Shown piece after piece: positions 24,334 through 31,524 of a stretch of 64,000 nt of DNA. The DNA lies in assembly GCF_042665255.1 (NCBI RefSeq), contig NZ_JBHTCD010000026.1; one strand, given 5' to 3'. This stretch comes from Insolitispirillum peregrinum (GTDB taxonomy: Bacteria > Pseudomonadota > Alphaproteobacteria > Rhodospirillales > Rhodospirillaceae). Below the pieces are notes generated by a model. It saw only the letters and a program-made list of their open reading frames with translations, was not told the DNA's origin and did no database searches. Every line of letters starts with the position of its first letter. The first letter of the stretch is position 1. Position numbers and translations under genes: made by a program.

Positions 24334-26055
24334 TTGACCCCAACCAGCGAGTCCCGCCGCCCACCGCGTGCCCTGTCACCGCTGACCCAACGCATTCTGG
24401 CGGTCAACCTGATCGCCCCGATCATGCTGTTGGCCGGATTGCTGTATCTGGACCAGTACGAAGACGCGCTGGTTGAGGCCGACCTGACATCCCTGCGCGT
24501 CCAGGCCGACGTGATCGCCGCCGCCGTCGCCGAAAGCGCGGTCAGCGCCGAAACAGCCACCATCGAAAACCTGCGCCTGCCGGTCACCAGCCACCGGCTG
24601 GTGGTGGACCAGACCCGCGCCATTGTGCGCCGTCTGGCCGAGCTGGGCAGTGTGCGGGCGCGCGTTTTTGACCCCAACGGCTTGCTGGTCGCCGATAGTC
24701 GGCAACTGATCGGCCCCGGCGGGGCGATCCAGGTGTTTGATTTGCCCGCTGCCGAACCGGCCACGCTGGAAAACGGCCTGAAAGACCTGTTTTCGGTCAC
24801 CGGGCGCCTGTTCAGCTGGGACGCCCCCCTGCCCCGCTACAGCGAACGCCGGGAGCAAACGGCCGCCGATTATGACGAGGTGGTGCAGGCGCTGGAAGAC
24901 GGCATGTCCGCCCGCGCCGTCCGCCGCCTGAACGGTGATGACCGCATGCTGTCGGTGGCCGTGCCGGTGCAGTACTACAAGCATGTGGTCGGCGCGGTGC
25001 TGGTCACCCGCCCGGATACCAACATCAAGCAAAGCCTGTTCGAGGTCCGCCTTGCCATCGGCAAGCTGTTCCTCGGCACCCTGCTGATCACCGTGCTGCT
25101 GAGTTTTTATCTGGCTCAGGCCATCGCCACCCCGGTCCGCCGCCTCGCCGCCGCCGCCGAAGCCGTCCGCCGGGGCGGCAGCAAAGGCCGCTCGGTGGTT
25201 CTGCCCGACCTGTCGCACCGGCAGGATGAGATCGGCGACCTGTCGGTCTCGCAACGGGCGATGACCACCGCCCTGTGGGAGCGGATGGACGCCATCGAAC
25301 GCTTTGCCGCCGACGTGGCGCACGAAATCAAGAACCCGTTGACCTCGATGCGCAGTGCGGTGGAAACGGTGGTCCGAACCTCGAACCCCGAGCATCAGCG
25401 CAAGCTGCTGGCCATCCTGCAAGACGATGTCGCCCGCCTTGACCGACTGATCACCGATATTTCCGATGCCTCGCGTCTGGACGCCGAGCTGTCACGCGCC
25501 GACAGCGAGAAAGTGGCCCTGGCCCCGATGCTGTCCACCCTGGCCGAGGTCTATGGTCCGGTGGCCGAACAGCAACAGGTTCAACTGCGCCTCGATCTGC
25601 CCGCCAATGATTGCCTTGAGGTCAACGGCCTCGAAGACCGTCTGGTGCAGGTGGTGCGCAATCTGATCGGCAATGCCCTGTCCTTCAGCCCGCAGGATGG
25701 TGAACTGGCCCTTGAAGCCCGCCGGACGGCAGGCTTCATTGAACTGGCGGTGATCGACGATGGCCCCGGCCTGCCGCCCGGCAAGGAGCTGGCGATTTTC
25801 GAGCGCTTTTATTCCGAGCGCCCGCGCGGAGAAAAGTTCGGCACCCATTCCGGCCTTGGCCTGTCGATCAGCAAACAGATCGTCGAAGCCCATCGCGGAA
25901 CAATCGTTGCCAGCAACCGCGTGGCCCCGGACGGCAGCGTTCTGGGTGCCTGCTTCACTGTCCGCCTGCCCGAGGCCGCCGCCGCCGGCAAGCCCGGCAA
26001 GCTGGCAGCCCCCGGCAAGCTGGCAGCCAAGGTGGCAGCGCGGAACAAGTCCTGA
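24334..26055 (+). CDS. chvG: ChvG-like sensor histidine kinase
   Basis: 573 residues from a TTG with GGAGGGG six bases ahead. Features in order: TM helix (ILAVNLIAPIMLLAGLLYL), periplasmic sensor with AQVQADVIAAAVAE-like helices and RVFDPNGLLVADS, TM helix (LFLGTLLITVLLSFYLAQAI), HAMP, HisKA with FAADVAHEIKNPLTSMRSAV (phospho-histidine), and HATPase with RNLIGNALSF, DDGPGLPPG and GLGLSISKQI. The N-terminal APIMLLAG and the FDPNG periplasmic motif are those of ChvG/ExoS kinases. It pairs with the upstream regulator. The Ala/Gly/Lys-rich C-terminal tail (repeated GKLAAPGKLAA) is a local oddity. Confidence 0.9.
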   Translation: MTPTSESRRPPRALSPLTQRILAVNLIAPIMLLAGLLYLDQYEDALVEADLTSLRVQADVIAAAVAESAVSAETATIENLRLPVTSHRLVVDQTRAIVRRLAELGSVRARVFDPNGLLVADSRQLIGPGGAIQVFDLPAAEPATLENGLKDLFSVTGRLFSWDAPLPRYSERREQTAADYDEVVQALEDGMSARAVRRLNGDDRMLSVAVPVQYYKHVVGAVLVTRPDTNIKQSLFEVRLAIGKLFLGTLLITVLLSFYLAQAIATPVRRLAAAAEAVRRGGSKGRSVVLPDLSHRQDEIGDLSVSQRAMTTALWERMDAIERFAADVAHEIKNPLTSMRSAVETVVRTSNPEHQRKLLAILQDDVARLDRLITDISDASRLDAELSRADSEKVALAPMLSTLAEVYGPVAEQQQVQLRLDLPANDCLEVNGLEDRLVQVVRNLIGNALSFSPQDGELALEARRTAGFIELAVIDDGPGLPPGKELAIFERFYSERPRGEKFGTHSGLGLSISKQIVEAHRGTIVASNRVAPDGSVLGACFTVRLPEAAAAGKPGKLAAPGKLAAKVAARNKS

Positions 26056-26070
26056 GGGAACAGGATCAAA

Positions 26071-26901
26071 TCAAGCCTGTTCGGAAACGCCGGTCTTCTG
26101 GTTGGGAATACCGGTGTCTTCGGCGATCTTGTTTTCGATGAATTCCTTGATCTCGGCTTCCAGCTTTTTGCGGTCTTCCGGCGACATGTTGGCCACGTCG
26201 TCTTCGGTCAGACCCTTGCTGGACAGGAATTGCGCCCGCAGCAGGGCCCCGGGGCCTTCACTGGCCAGCTTCATGAATTCACGGAACTTGCTGACCGCAT
26301 CACTGCCCTCGGTCGCCGTTTCTTCCTGCTGGCCAATCCGCTGCACGGCAAACAGGCTTTGCGCCGTCTGGTCGGCCGATGCGCTGTCGCTGGCCTGCCC
26401 TTGCGAGGCGGCAACCTGTGCCATGATTTCGGGGTGAGCCGCTTCCCACTCGCTCTGGCTTTGGGCCGTGCTGGCAACCGAGGTGGTGCCGCCCATCGTC
26501 TGCGCAATCAGCGCCCCGCGCTCGGCGGCCAGTTCCGGACCGACCTGCACCCCGCCAGAGGTTTCCAGCGGCAGCAGCATCGGCAGGCCGCCGTCCGGTG
26601 ATGCGGCATGCAACAAAACCGCCCCGTTGTTGTAGAGAGTGGCGACCGTCTGGCCGCCAACCGTCACCGTCCCGTAAATGCTGTCATCATTGCCGATATC
26701 ATCCACCGGATCAGCCTGCAGTGGATCGTCTGACCGCTCTTCGGCGGTTTTCTTGTCCGCATCCGGCTGCTCGGGCGCGCCCAGCAGCGAGCGGAACGCG
26801 GAGGCAGCAGCCGAGTTCTGTGACGAGTCCCCCAGAGCAGAAGACGTCGTGACACCATTCTGACGGCGATCAGAATCGCCGATAAGAGAGCTGTGAACCA
26901 T
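26071..26901 (-). CDS. acidic hypothetical protein
   Basis: 276 residues from the ATG at 26901 (AAGGG upstream). I do not recognise it. It is soluble with no signal or TM segment, rich in Ser, Ala, Gln and acidic residues. A compact central part (YGTVTVGGQTVATLYNNGAV) reads like a small beta domain, followed by a Gln/Ser linker, then a helical C-terminus (KFREFMKLASEGPGALLRAQ; SPEDRKKLEAEIKEFIENKI). It is convergent with chvG, 15 bases apart at the stops. The layout resembles flagellar- or surface-associated proteins of alphaproteobacteria, but no function can be assigned. The ~250 bases upstream, up to folD, show no gene. Confidence 0.75.
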   Translation of the reverse strand: MVHSSLIGDSDRRQNGVTTSSALGDSSQNSAAASAFRSLLGAPEQPDADKKTAEERSDDPLQADPVDDIGNDDSIYGTVTVGGQTVATLYNNGAVLLHAASPDGGLPMLLPLETSGGVQVGPELAAERGALIAQTMGGTTSVASTAQSQSEWEAAHPEIMAQVAASQGQASDSASADQTAQSLFAVQRIGQQEETATEGSDAVSKFREFMKLASEGPGALLRAQFLSSKGLTEDDVANMSPEDRKKLEAEIKEFIENKIAEDTGIPNQKTGVSEQA

Positions 26902-27153
26902 GAGAAACCCTTCTGTCCCAAAAGAAATATCAGGAAAACAGAAGGCAAGGACCGTGCCAGTCACCAACTCACGACGGCAGGCGGGTTATGCAGAATTCAT
27001 TCAGAGAGGTCGGCTGAAAGGGCAGAGCAGTTTTTGCCGCTCGGCAAGAAACATCCAGTCCGCGAAAAACGACGGGGGACACACCGCCGCGGTCCTTGAA
27101 GGCCCTGGCAACAGGGAGGAGAGCATCTCTCCCCCCTGCTCCCGGTACCGTGG

Positions 27154-28044
27154 TCAGTCTTCCAGACCGTGCAGACGCTTGCAGGCGGTCAGGGTGTTGC
27201 GCAGCAGGCAGGCGATGGTCATCGGCCCGACCCCACCCGGCACCGGCGTAATCCCGGCGGCATGCTTGGCGGCTTCGGCGGTTTCCACGTCGCCGACCAG
27301 ACGGCTCTTGCCTTCGGCACTGCCCGGCAGACGGTTGATGCCAACATCAATCACCGTCGCACCGTCCTTGATCCACTCGCCCTTGACCATTTGCGGGATA
27401 CCGACCGCCGCCACCACGATATCGGCAGCCTTGACTACCGCTGGCAGGTCACGGGTGCGGGAATGAGCAAGAGTGACGGTGCAGTTTTCCTTCAGCAGCA
27501 ACTGCGCCATCGGCTTGCCGACGATGTTCGACCGCCCGATCACCACCGCATTCATGCCGGACATGTCACCGAGGCGATCCTTCAGCAACAGCGAGCAGCC
27601 CAGCGGCGTACACGGCACCAGCGCCTGACCGCCAGTGGACAGCAGGCCGACATTGACCGGGTGGAAGCCATCAACGTCCTTTTCCGGCACGATGGTGTTC
27701 AGCACGCGGTCGGCGTTGATGTGACGCGGCAGCGGCAACTGCACCAGAATGCCGTGAATGGCCGGGTCCTTGTTCAGCGCCTCGACCAGCAGCAGCAGCT
27801 CGTTTTCACTGGTGTCGGCAGGCAGGCGGCGTTCGACCGACAGCATGCCGCATTCGCCGGTCTGCTTGCACTTGCTGCGCACATAGACATCGCTGGCCGG
27901 GTCCTCACCGACCATCACCACCGCCAGACCGGGCTGGATGCCGTGCTGGTCACGCAACACCTGCACCTCGGCGGCAATCTGCTTGCGCAGACCTTCCGCA
28001 AAGGCCTTGCCGTCGATGAGCTTTTCGGGAGGGATGGTGGTCAT
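27154..28044 (-). CDS. folD: bifunctional methylene-THF dehydrogenase/methenyl-THF cyclohydrolase FolD
   Basis: 296 residues interconverting 5,10-methylene-THF and 10-formyl-THF. The conserved blocks GLAVVMVGEDPASDVYVRSK (with catalytic Lys in VRSKCK), GILVQLPLPRHI, PEKDVDGFHPVNVG, VIGRSNIVGKPMAQLLL and TPVPGGVGPMTIACLL are all present. Normal length. It is last in a minus-strand group yggT-DUF167-folD. Its product feeds purU further along the window. Confidence 0.98.
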   Translation of the reverse strand: MTTIPPEKLIDGKAFAEGLRKQIAAEVQVLRDQHGIQPGLAVVMVGEDPASDVYVRSKCKQTGECGMLSVERRLPADTSENELLLLVEALNKDPAIHGILVQLPLPRHINADRVLNTIVPEKDVDGFHPVNVGLLSTGGQALVPCTPLGCSLLLKDRLGDMSGMNAVVIGRSNIVGKPMAQLLLKENCTVTLAHSRTRDLPAVVKAADIVVAAVGIPQMVKGEWIKDGATVIDVGINRLPGSAEGKSRLVGDVETAEAAKHAAGITPVPGGVGPMTIACLLRNTLTACKRLHGLED

Positions 28045-28083
28045 GATCGTTACAGGCTCCTGGGCCGGAGAAGAGAGCGGGAA

Positions 28084-28407
28084 TTACGGAGCGAGCTTGT
28101 CGCGCAAGGCAGCGGCCACGTCAACCGGCTCGCCGTGGATCAACAGCGTTTTTCGGCGGTCGGTCAGCCCGCCCACCACCTCGATCGAGGTACGGGGCAG
28201 CTTCCACGCCTTGGCCAGCATCTTGACCAGCGCCGCGTTGGCCTTGCCGTTTTCAGGCACGGCGGTCACCGTACAGCGCAGGACAACCCCGCCTTCGGCA
28301 TCCTCGGCCAGCCCCTGAATGGCATCGCGCGATGACTTGGGGGTCAGCCGGACCGACAGTTTAACGCCCCCGGCCACCGGACTGAGGGCGCGTTCCAAAA
28401 GCGGCAT
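28084..28407 (-). CDS. DUF167 family protein (YggU-like)
   Basis: 107 residues. VKLSVRLTPKSSRDAIQGLA, RCTVTAVPENGKANAALVKMLA, and SIEVVGGLTDRRKTLLI match DUF167/YggU, a small alpha-beta protein of unknown function. It is found next to yggT in many proteobacteria, as here (its start is four bases past the yggT stop). Confidence 0.93.
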   Translation of the reverse strand: MPLLERALSPVAGGVKLSVRLTPKSSRDAIQGLAEDAEGGVVLRCTVTAVPENGKANAALVKMLAKAWKLPRTSIEVVGGLTDRRKTLLIHGEPVDVAAALRDKLAP

Positions 28408-28411
28408 GGCG

Positions 28412-28723
28412 TCAGAAACCGCTCTGCATCAGGCGGAACGTCAGCTGTGAAATCACCATCTGCAGGAAATAGCAGAACAGGATCAGGACAATCGGCGACA
28501 GGTCCACCGTACCCATGTTCGGCAGGATGCGGCGGATCGGACGCAGCGCCGGTTCGGTGATGCGGTCAAGGAAGTGACCGATGTTGTAAACCAGCTGGTT
28601 GCGGGTGTTGACGACGTTGAACGCCACCAGCCAGCTGAGGATGGCCGAAATGATCAGCGCCCAGATGTACATGTCGATGGCGATGTTCAGAACCTGCAAA
28701 AGCGGAAAAATGATCACGTCCAT
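28412..28723 (-). CDS. YggT family membrane protein
   Basis: About 103 residues with two TM helices and the YggT signature YIWALIISAILSWLVAFNVV, TEPALRPIRRILPN, and DLSPIVLILFCYFLQ. The family is implicated in osmotic shock tolerance and cell-envelope or septum functions, without a firm mechanism. The ATG at 28723 is used; an in-frame GTG at 28759 would add twelve residues. It heads the yggT-DUF167-folD group. Confidence 0.9.
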   Translation of the reverse strand: MDVIIFPLLQVLNIAIDMYIWALIISAILSWLVAFNVVNTRNQLVYNIGHFLDRITEPALRPIRRILPNMGTVDLSPIVLILFCYFLQMVISQLTFRLMQSGF

Positions 28724-28929
28724 GGCGGCGGCAAAATCCGTCTGAAGCAAATCCCGCACAGACCTGTGGGCCTGCGACGGTGTATCTGCGGGTTACAAGC
28801 ACAAGGACGGGTCATTCCCTGCGGAACACTACGGAGACAGAAGACCCCCCGCCCTGTGGGTGGACTCTAAAGGTAACGGTACGCCCGCAGGGCCGCAAGA
28901 GGCGGCGCAAAAAGTCATCAAAAAGAGGC

Positions 28930-28957
28930 TTGACACATGGAAAGGAACAGATAATAT
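28930..28957 (+). promoter_or_regulatory. promoter of tRNA-Ala
   Basis: A perfect TTGACA (28930-28935), a 16-base spacer and TAATAT (28952-28957) lie 14 bases before the tRNA. The position and match make this a strong candidate. Confidence 0.75.
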
Positions 28958-28971
28958 CCGGCTCCTCGAAT

Positions 28972-29047
28972 GGGGCTGTAGCTCAGTTGGGAGAGCGCAT
29001 CGTTCGCAATGATGAGGTCAGGGGTTCGATTCCCCTCAGCTCCACCA
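28972..29047 (+). tRNA. tRNA-Ala (anticodon CGC)
   Basis: 76 bases. The acceptor GGGGCTG pairs with CAGCTCC; D-arm GCTCAGTTGGGAGAGC; anticodon stem CATCG/TGATG with loop TTCGCAA; T-arm GGGGTTCGATTCCCC; encoded CCA end. The AAA/HNH module lies just beyond it, so this tRNA could mark an integration site, though no direct repeat of its 3' end was seen. Confidence 0.97.
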
Positions 29048-29126
29048 TCCCTTTCGAAGACTGAACGCCGTCTTTTTTCCCGCCCGCGCGGTTGAGAAAA
29101 GGCGGCGTTTTTCTTTTCGGGCCAAA

Positions 29127-29678
29127 TCACTCCATGAGCGCCGCATGCAACAGCGGGAACTGCCAGCTCACAGCCTCCAGATTCCACCCGTCATCGGACC
29201 AAAGCCCCCGCAGCATCCTCCGCCGGGCCCGCAGCAACTCCTCATCGTTCAGGACAGAGATCGTTCTCTCCCCGCAGGTCCGCAACGCCTCTGGCAGCAT
29301 TCTGGTCAGGGCATACAGGAGTGTCGCCGGATCAATCTCGATCCATCCAGACTCGATGGCACAGGGATCAAGAAAGTCATGCATCCCCTTCAGCTGATTT
29401 ACCCGCGGCTCTGCCCAGCGATAATTTCGCCATTCATACGCCAGACCGCGATCCCGGGATTTCGGGACAAAATGATCAACATGTCCCGATGCAATCGAGT
29501 ACCCCAAGTATGCGCATCGCCCATCAAACGCCTGCTGGACATCCAGCCGAACATGGTTCCAGTAATCGGGAAGGCTGGAAGAGGGCGCATCAGGATGACC
29601 TTGTACCCAGCGCGTGCCTCTTTGACGCACATCGGTATCAAAATTCTCTGGTTCCGAAGGCAGCAAGACAGGAAACAC
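29127..29678 (-). CDS. HNH-type endonuclease, partner of AAA ATPase (PtuB-like)
   Basis: 183 residues from the GTG at 29678, which overlaps the ATPase stop by one base (TAGTG) with GAGG ahead; a longer upstream frame is only an overlap. The nuclease core is FDGRCAYLGYSIASGHVDHF, VPKSRDRGLAYEWRNYRWAE, RVNQLKG, giving the D-H, N and K positions of HNH proteins. The first zinc cysteine pair is reduced to a single Cys. The family (close to the TIGR02646/PtuB group) sits with AAA ATPases in Septu and retron defence systems. Here the two genes are translationally coupled. Function as a phage-triggered nuclease is inferred. Confidence 0.75.
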   Translation of the reverse strand: MFPVLLPSEPENFDTDVRQRGTRWVQGHPDAPSSSLPDYWNHVRLDVQQAFDGRCAYLGYSIASGHVDHFVPKSRDRGLAYEWRNYRWAEPRVNQLKGMHDFLDPCAIESGWIEIDPATLLYALTRMLPEALRTCGERTISVLNDEELLRARRRMLRGLWSDDGWNLEAVSWQFPLLHAALME

Positions 29679-31018
29679 TATGCACCTCGCTGTGAGGAGC
29701 CTGTCTTCATGGCCCGCTGCTTGAAGAATTGCCATCTCGCCCACACGGGATCAGACGGCGGCAACACGGTTCGCAATGCGCCATCCAGACGTTTTCGCTC
29801 GCTCTCCTCTCCCCCTTCCGGGCTGTGCCGTATCATAAAGGCTTCGACTTCCTCGATAACCTGCTCGGCCTTCCATGAGCGAGCCTCGCCGAGAGCGAAG
29901 ACGGGGGACGTCAGCCAGCCCGAGACATCGCCGTACGATTGCCACGGTAAAGCGTCCAGCGTCACCACCCCCGCCTGTAATGCAAGATGGAACAGAGCAT
30001 CGGACTGTTGATCAAATTCCTGTTCCAAAGACGCCAGAACCAGCGGTGAATGCGTCGTCACCAGAAATTGCACATCAGCACCACCATCCAGATGGTCGGC
30101 AACCGTCAGCAAAGCCGGAACGATCAGGCGCTGCCACTTCGGATGCAGGTGCGCTTCCACTTCATCGATCATCAGAATGATCTGCGTTTCAGGGATTGCT
30201 CCCGTCATCTCGCATTGCAGACGGTGCTCACGCCACGCCCAAACCAGACAGTAGGCCCATGTAATGATTTGCCGCACGGCAGCCGAAGCATGGATCAGAG
30301 GCAGTACCCCATAGTCCGTATGCAAGGCCGGAATGCTGCTGACTCCTGCCCCGGGAAGCCGTACCGGAACATCTGCGGGTCGAATTTCCTCACCCGGCGG
30401 CGACAAATGCTCCAGAACGCGGATAAAGGTTTCAAACAACGCAGGCTCGCGTTTTTCCCATTCCAGCCAGTCATGCAACAGCCCCTCGCACAGGGTGCAG
30501 CCTTGCTGCCCATAAAGAGCTTGCTCGGTCTTCCCGTTCCACAGATCCGATCTGGTGAAATGATAGCTGTTGCCTGCCTTTCCGAAAGCAGCGTTCCGGG
30601 AGGAAGATGGATACCAGGGGCGAGCCGGGTCCCAGATGGAAAACCCACCATCAATGCGGGCATACAGAACCAACCCGGCAGCAACAGAGGCTTTTTTGTC
30701 GTCCATCTCCCACCGGGAACGCTTCTTGTCGAACGAATAGCCAAAAGAATATGCTGCAGAGCCAGATGAAATAACGGTGGAAATACGGGGGGCAGGCGTA
30801 TTTTTAGGCTCATCCCGCCTCCCTGAAAGCTGCAAGACCGCGTCTTGTGGTACGACAGGCCTCTCTGGCCAGTCTCCGGAGCACGCCCACCACGCAAGAT
30901 CAAGGAGAAGGCTTTTGCCTAGCCCGTTATCTCCGGTAATGACGTTAAGGCGCTTTTGAAGCTCAAGATCAAAGCAGGGTGCCGGGCCAATTCCACACGC
31001 CTCTATCTTTTTCAGCAT
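29678..31018 (-). CDS. AAA family ATPase (PtuA/OLD-like) of a two-gene defence-type module
   Basis: 446 residues from the ATG at 31018 (GAGGAT upstream). An ABC/SMC-type ATPase: N-terminal strand and Walker A in KRLNVITGDNGLGKSLLLDL, a long insertion, then Walker B with an acidic pair in IILMIDEVEAHLHPKWQRLI and the H-loop VQFLVTTHSPLVLASLEQEF. This arrangement is that of the AAA_15/AAA_21 ATPases in Septu, retron and OLD-type systems. It is followed by the HNH gene. Base composition is somewhat lower in GC than flanking core genes. It lies between a tRNA and glnD. Confidence 0.8.
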   Translation of the reverse strand: MLKKIEACGIGPAPCFDLELQKRLNVITGDNGLGKSLLLDLAWWACSGDWPERPVVPQDAVLQLSGRRDEPKNTPAPRISTVISSGSAAYSFGYSFDKKRSRWEMDDKKASVAAGLVLYARIDGGFSIWDPARPWYPSSSRNAAFGKAGNSYHFTRSDLWNGKTEQALYGQQGCTLCEGLLHDWLEWEKREPALFETFIRVLEHLSPPGEEIRPADVPVRLPGAGVSSIPALHTDYGVLPLIHASAAVRQIITWAYCLVWAWREHRLQCEMTGAIPETQIILMIDEVEAHLHPKWQRLIVPALLTVADHLDGGADVQFLVTTHSPLVLASLEQEFDQQSDALFHLALQAGVVTLDALPWQSYGDVSGWLTSPVFALGEARSWKAEQVIEEVEAFMIRHSPEGGEESERKRLDGALRTVLPPSDPVWARWQFFKQRAMKTGSSQRGA

Positions 31019-31060
31019 CACGATCCTCTAAAGCCGTCCATCCGCCAACCGGCCTCTACT

Positions 31061-31375
31061 CTACACACTGCCCTTGCGCTCGACCACCAGCACCAGCGCC
31101 GCCCCGCATGGATGCGCCACATGGGCGTCCCCGGCCTCGGCAAAGCAGAACTCGCCGGGTCCCAGCCGCCGGATGTGCTCGGCACCGTCCGTATCACGCC
31201 AGTGCATGTCAACGGCCCCTTGCAACACTCCGAACACTTCCGCACCGTCGTTGACGTGCCAGCGATAGGGCTGGTCAGTCCAGTGGGCGCGCACGGTGAC
31301 GCCATCCACCTCGCCCAGATCACGGGCATCCCAGGCGTGAGCGGGCTGAAAATCATGGGTACTGATGAATTTCAT
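31061..31375 (-). CDS. cupin domain-containing protein
   Basis: About 104 residues from the ATG at 31375, five bases after AAGGAGG. A single small cupin barrel: YRWHVNDGAEVFGVLQGAVD carrying the His/Glu metal ligands of motif 1, and PGEFCFAEAGDAHVAHP carrying motif 2. Proteins of this kind are usually small sensors or isomerase-like enzymes; the function is not evident. A dispersed palindromic repeat (31396-31445) occupies its upstream region. Confidence 0.8.
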   Translation of the reverse strand: MKFISTHDFQPAHAWDARDLGEVDGVTVRAHWTDQPYRWHVNDGAEVFGVLQGAVDMHWRDTDGAEHIRRLGPGEFCFAEAGDAHVAHPCGAALVLVVERKGSV

Positions 31376-31395
31376 CATGCCTCCTTTGCAGGCCA

Positions 31396-31445
31396 GAGCA
31401 TCCGTTGCAAAAGTGGCAAGCCACCTTGCCGACCAACAACGCGAC
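31396..31445. repeat. dispersed palindrome copy between cupin gene and glnD
   Basis: Begins GAGCATCCGTTGCAAAAGTG and ends CCAACAACGCGAC. It aligns with the other copies at 23411 and 42791 through AAAAGTGG, AACC-like and GCGAC ends, but the centre is diverged. Confidence 0.6.
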
Positions 31446-31524
31446 ACTTCAAACAGTTAGACCGTTGGCCTATGATAACGGCAAACCATACCCCCTGCAC
31501 AAAAAACAGGAGCCCGCGCGGACC

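Noticed and set aside
28972..29130. Attachment site at the end of tRNA-Ala for the AAA/HNH module.
   Set aside because: No direct repeat of the tRNA 3' end was found near 31.0-31.5 kb or 36.2 kb and no integrase gene is present, so an integrated element is not supported.
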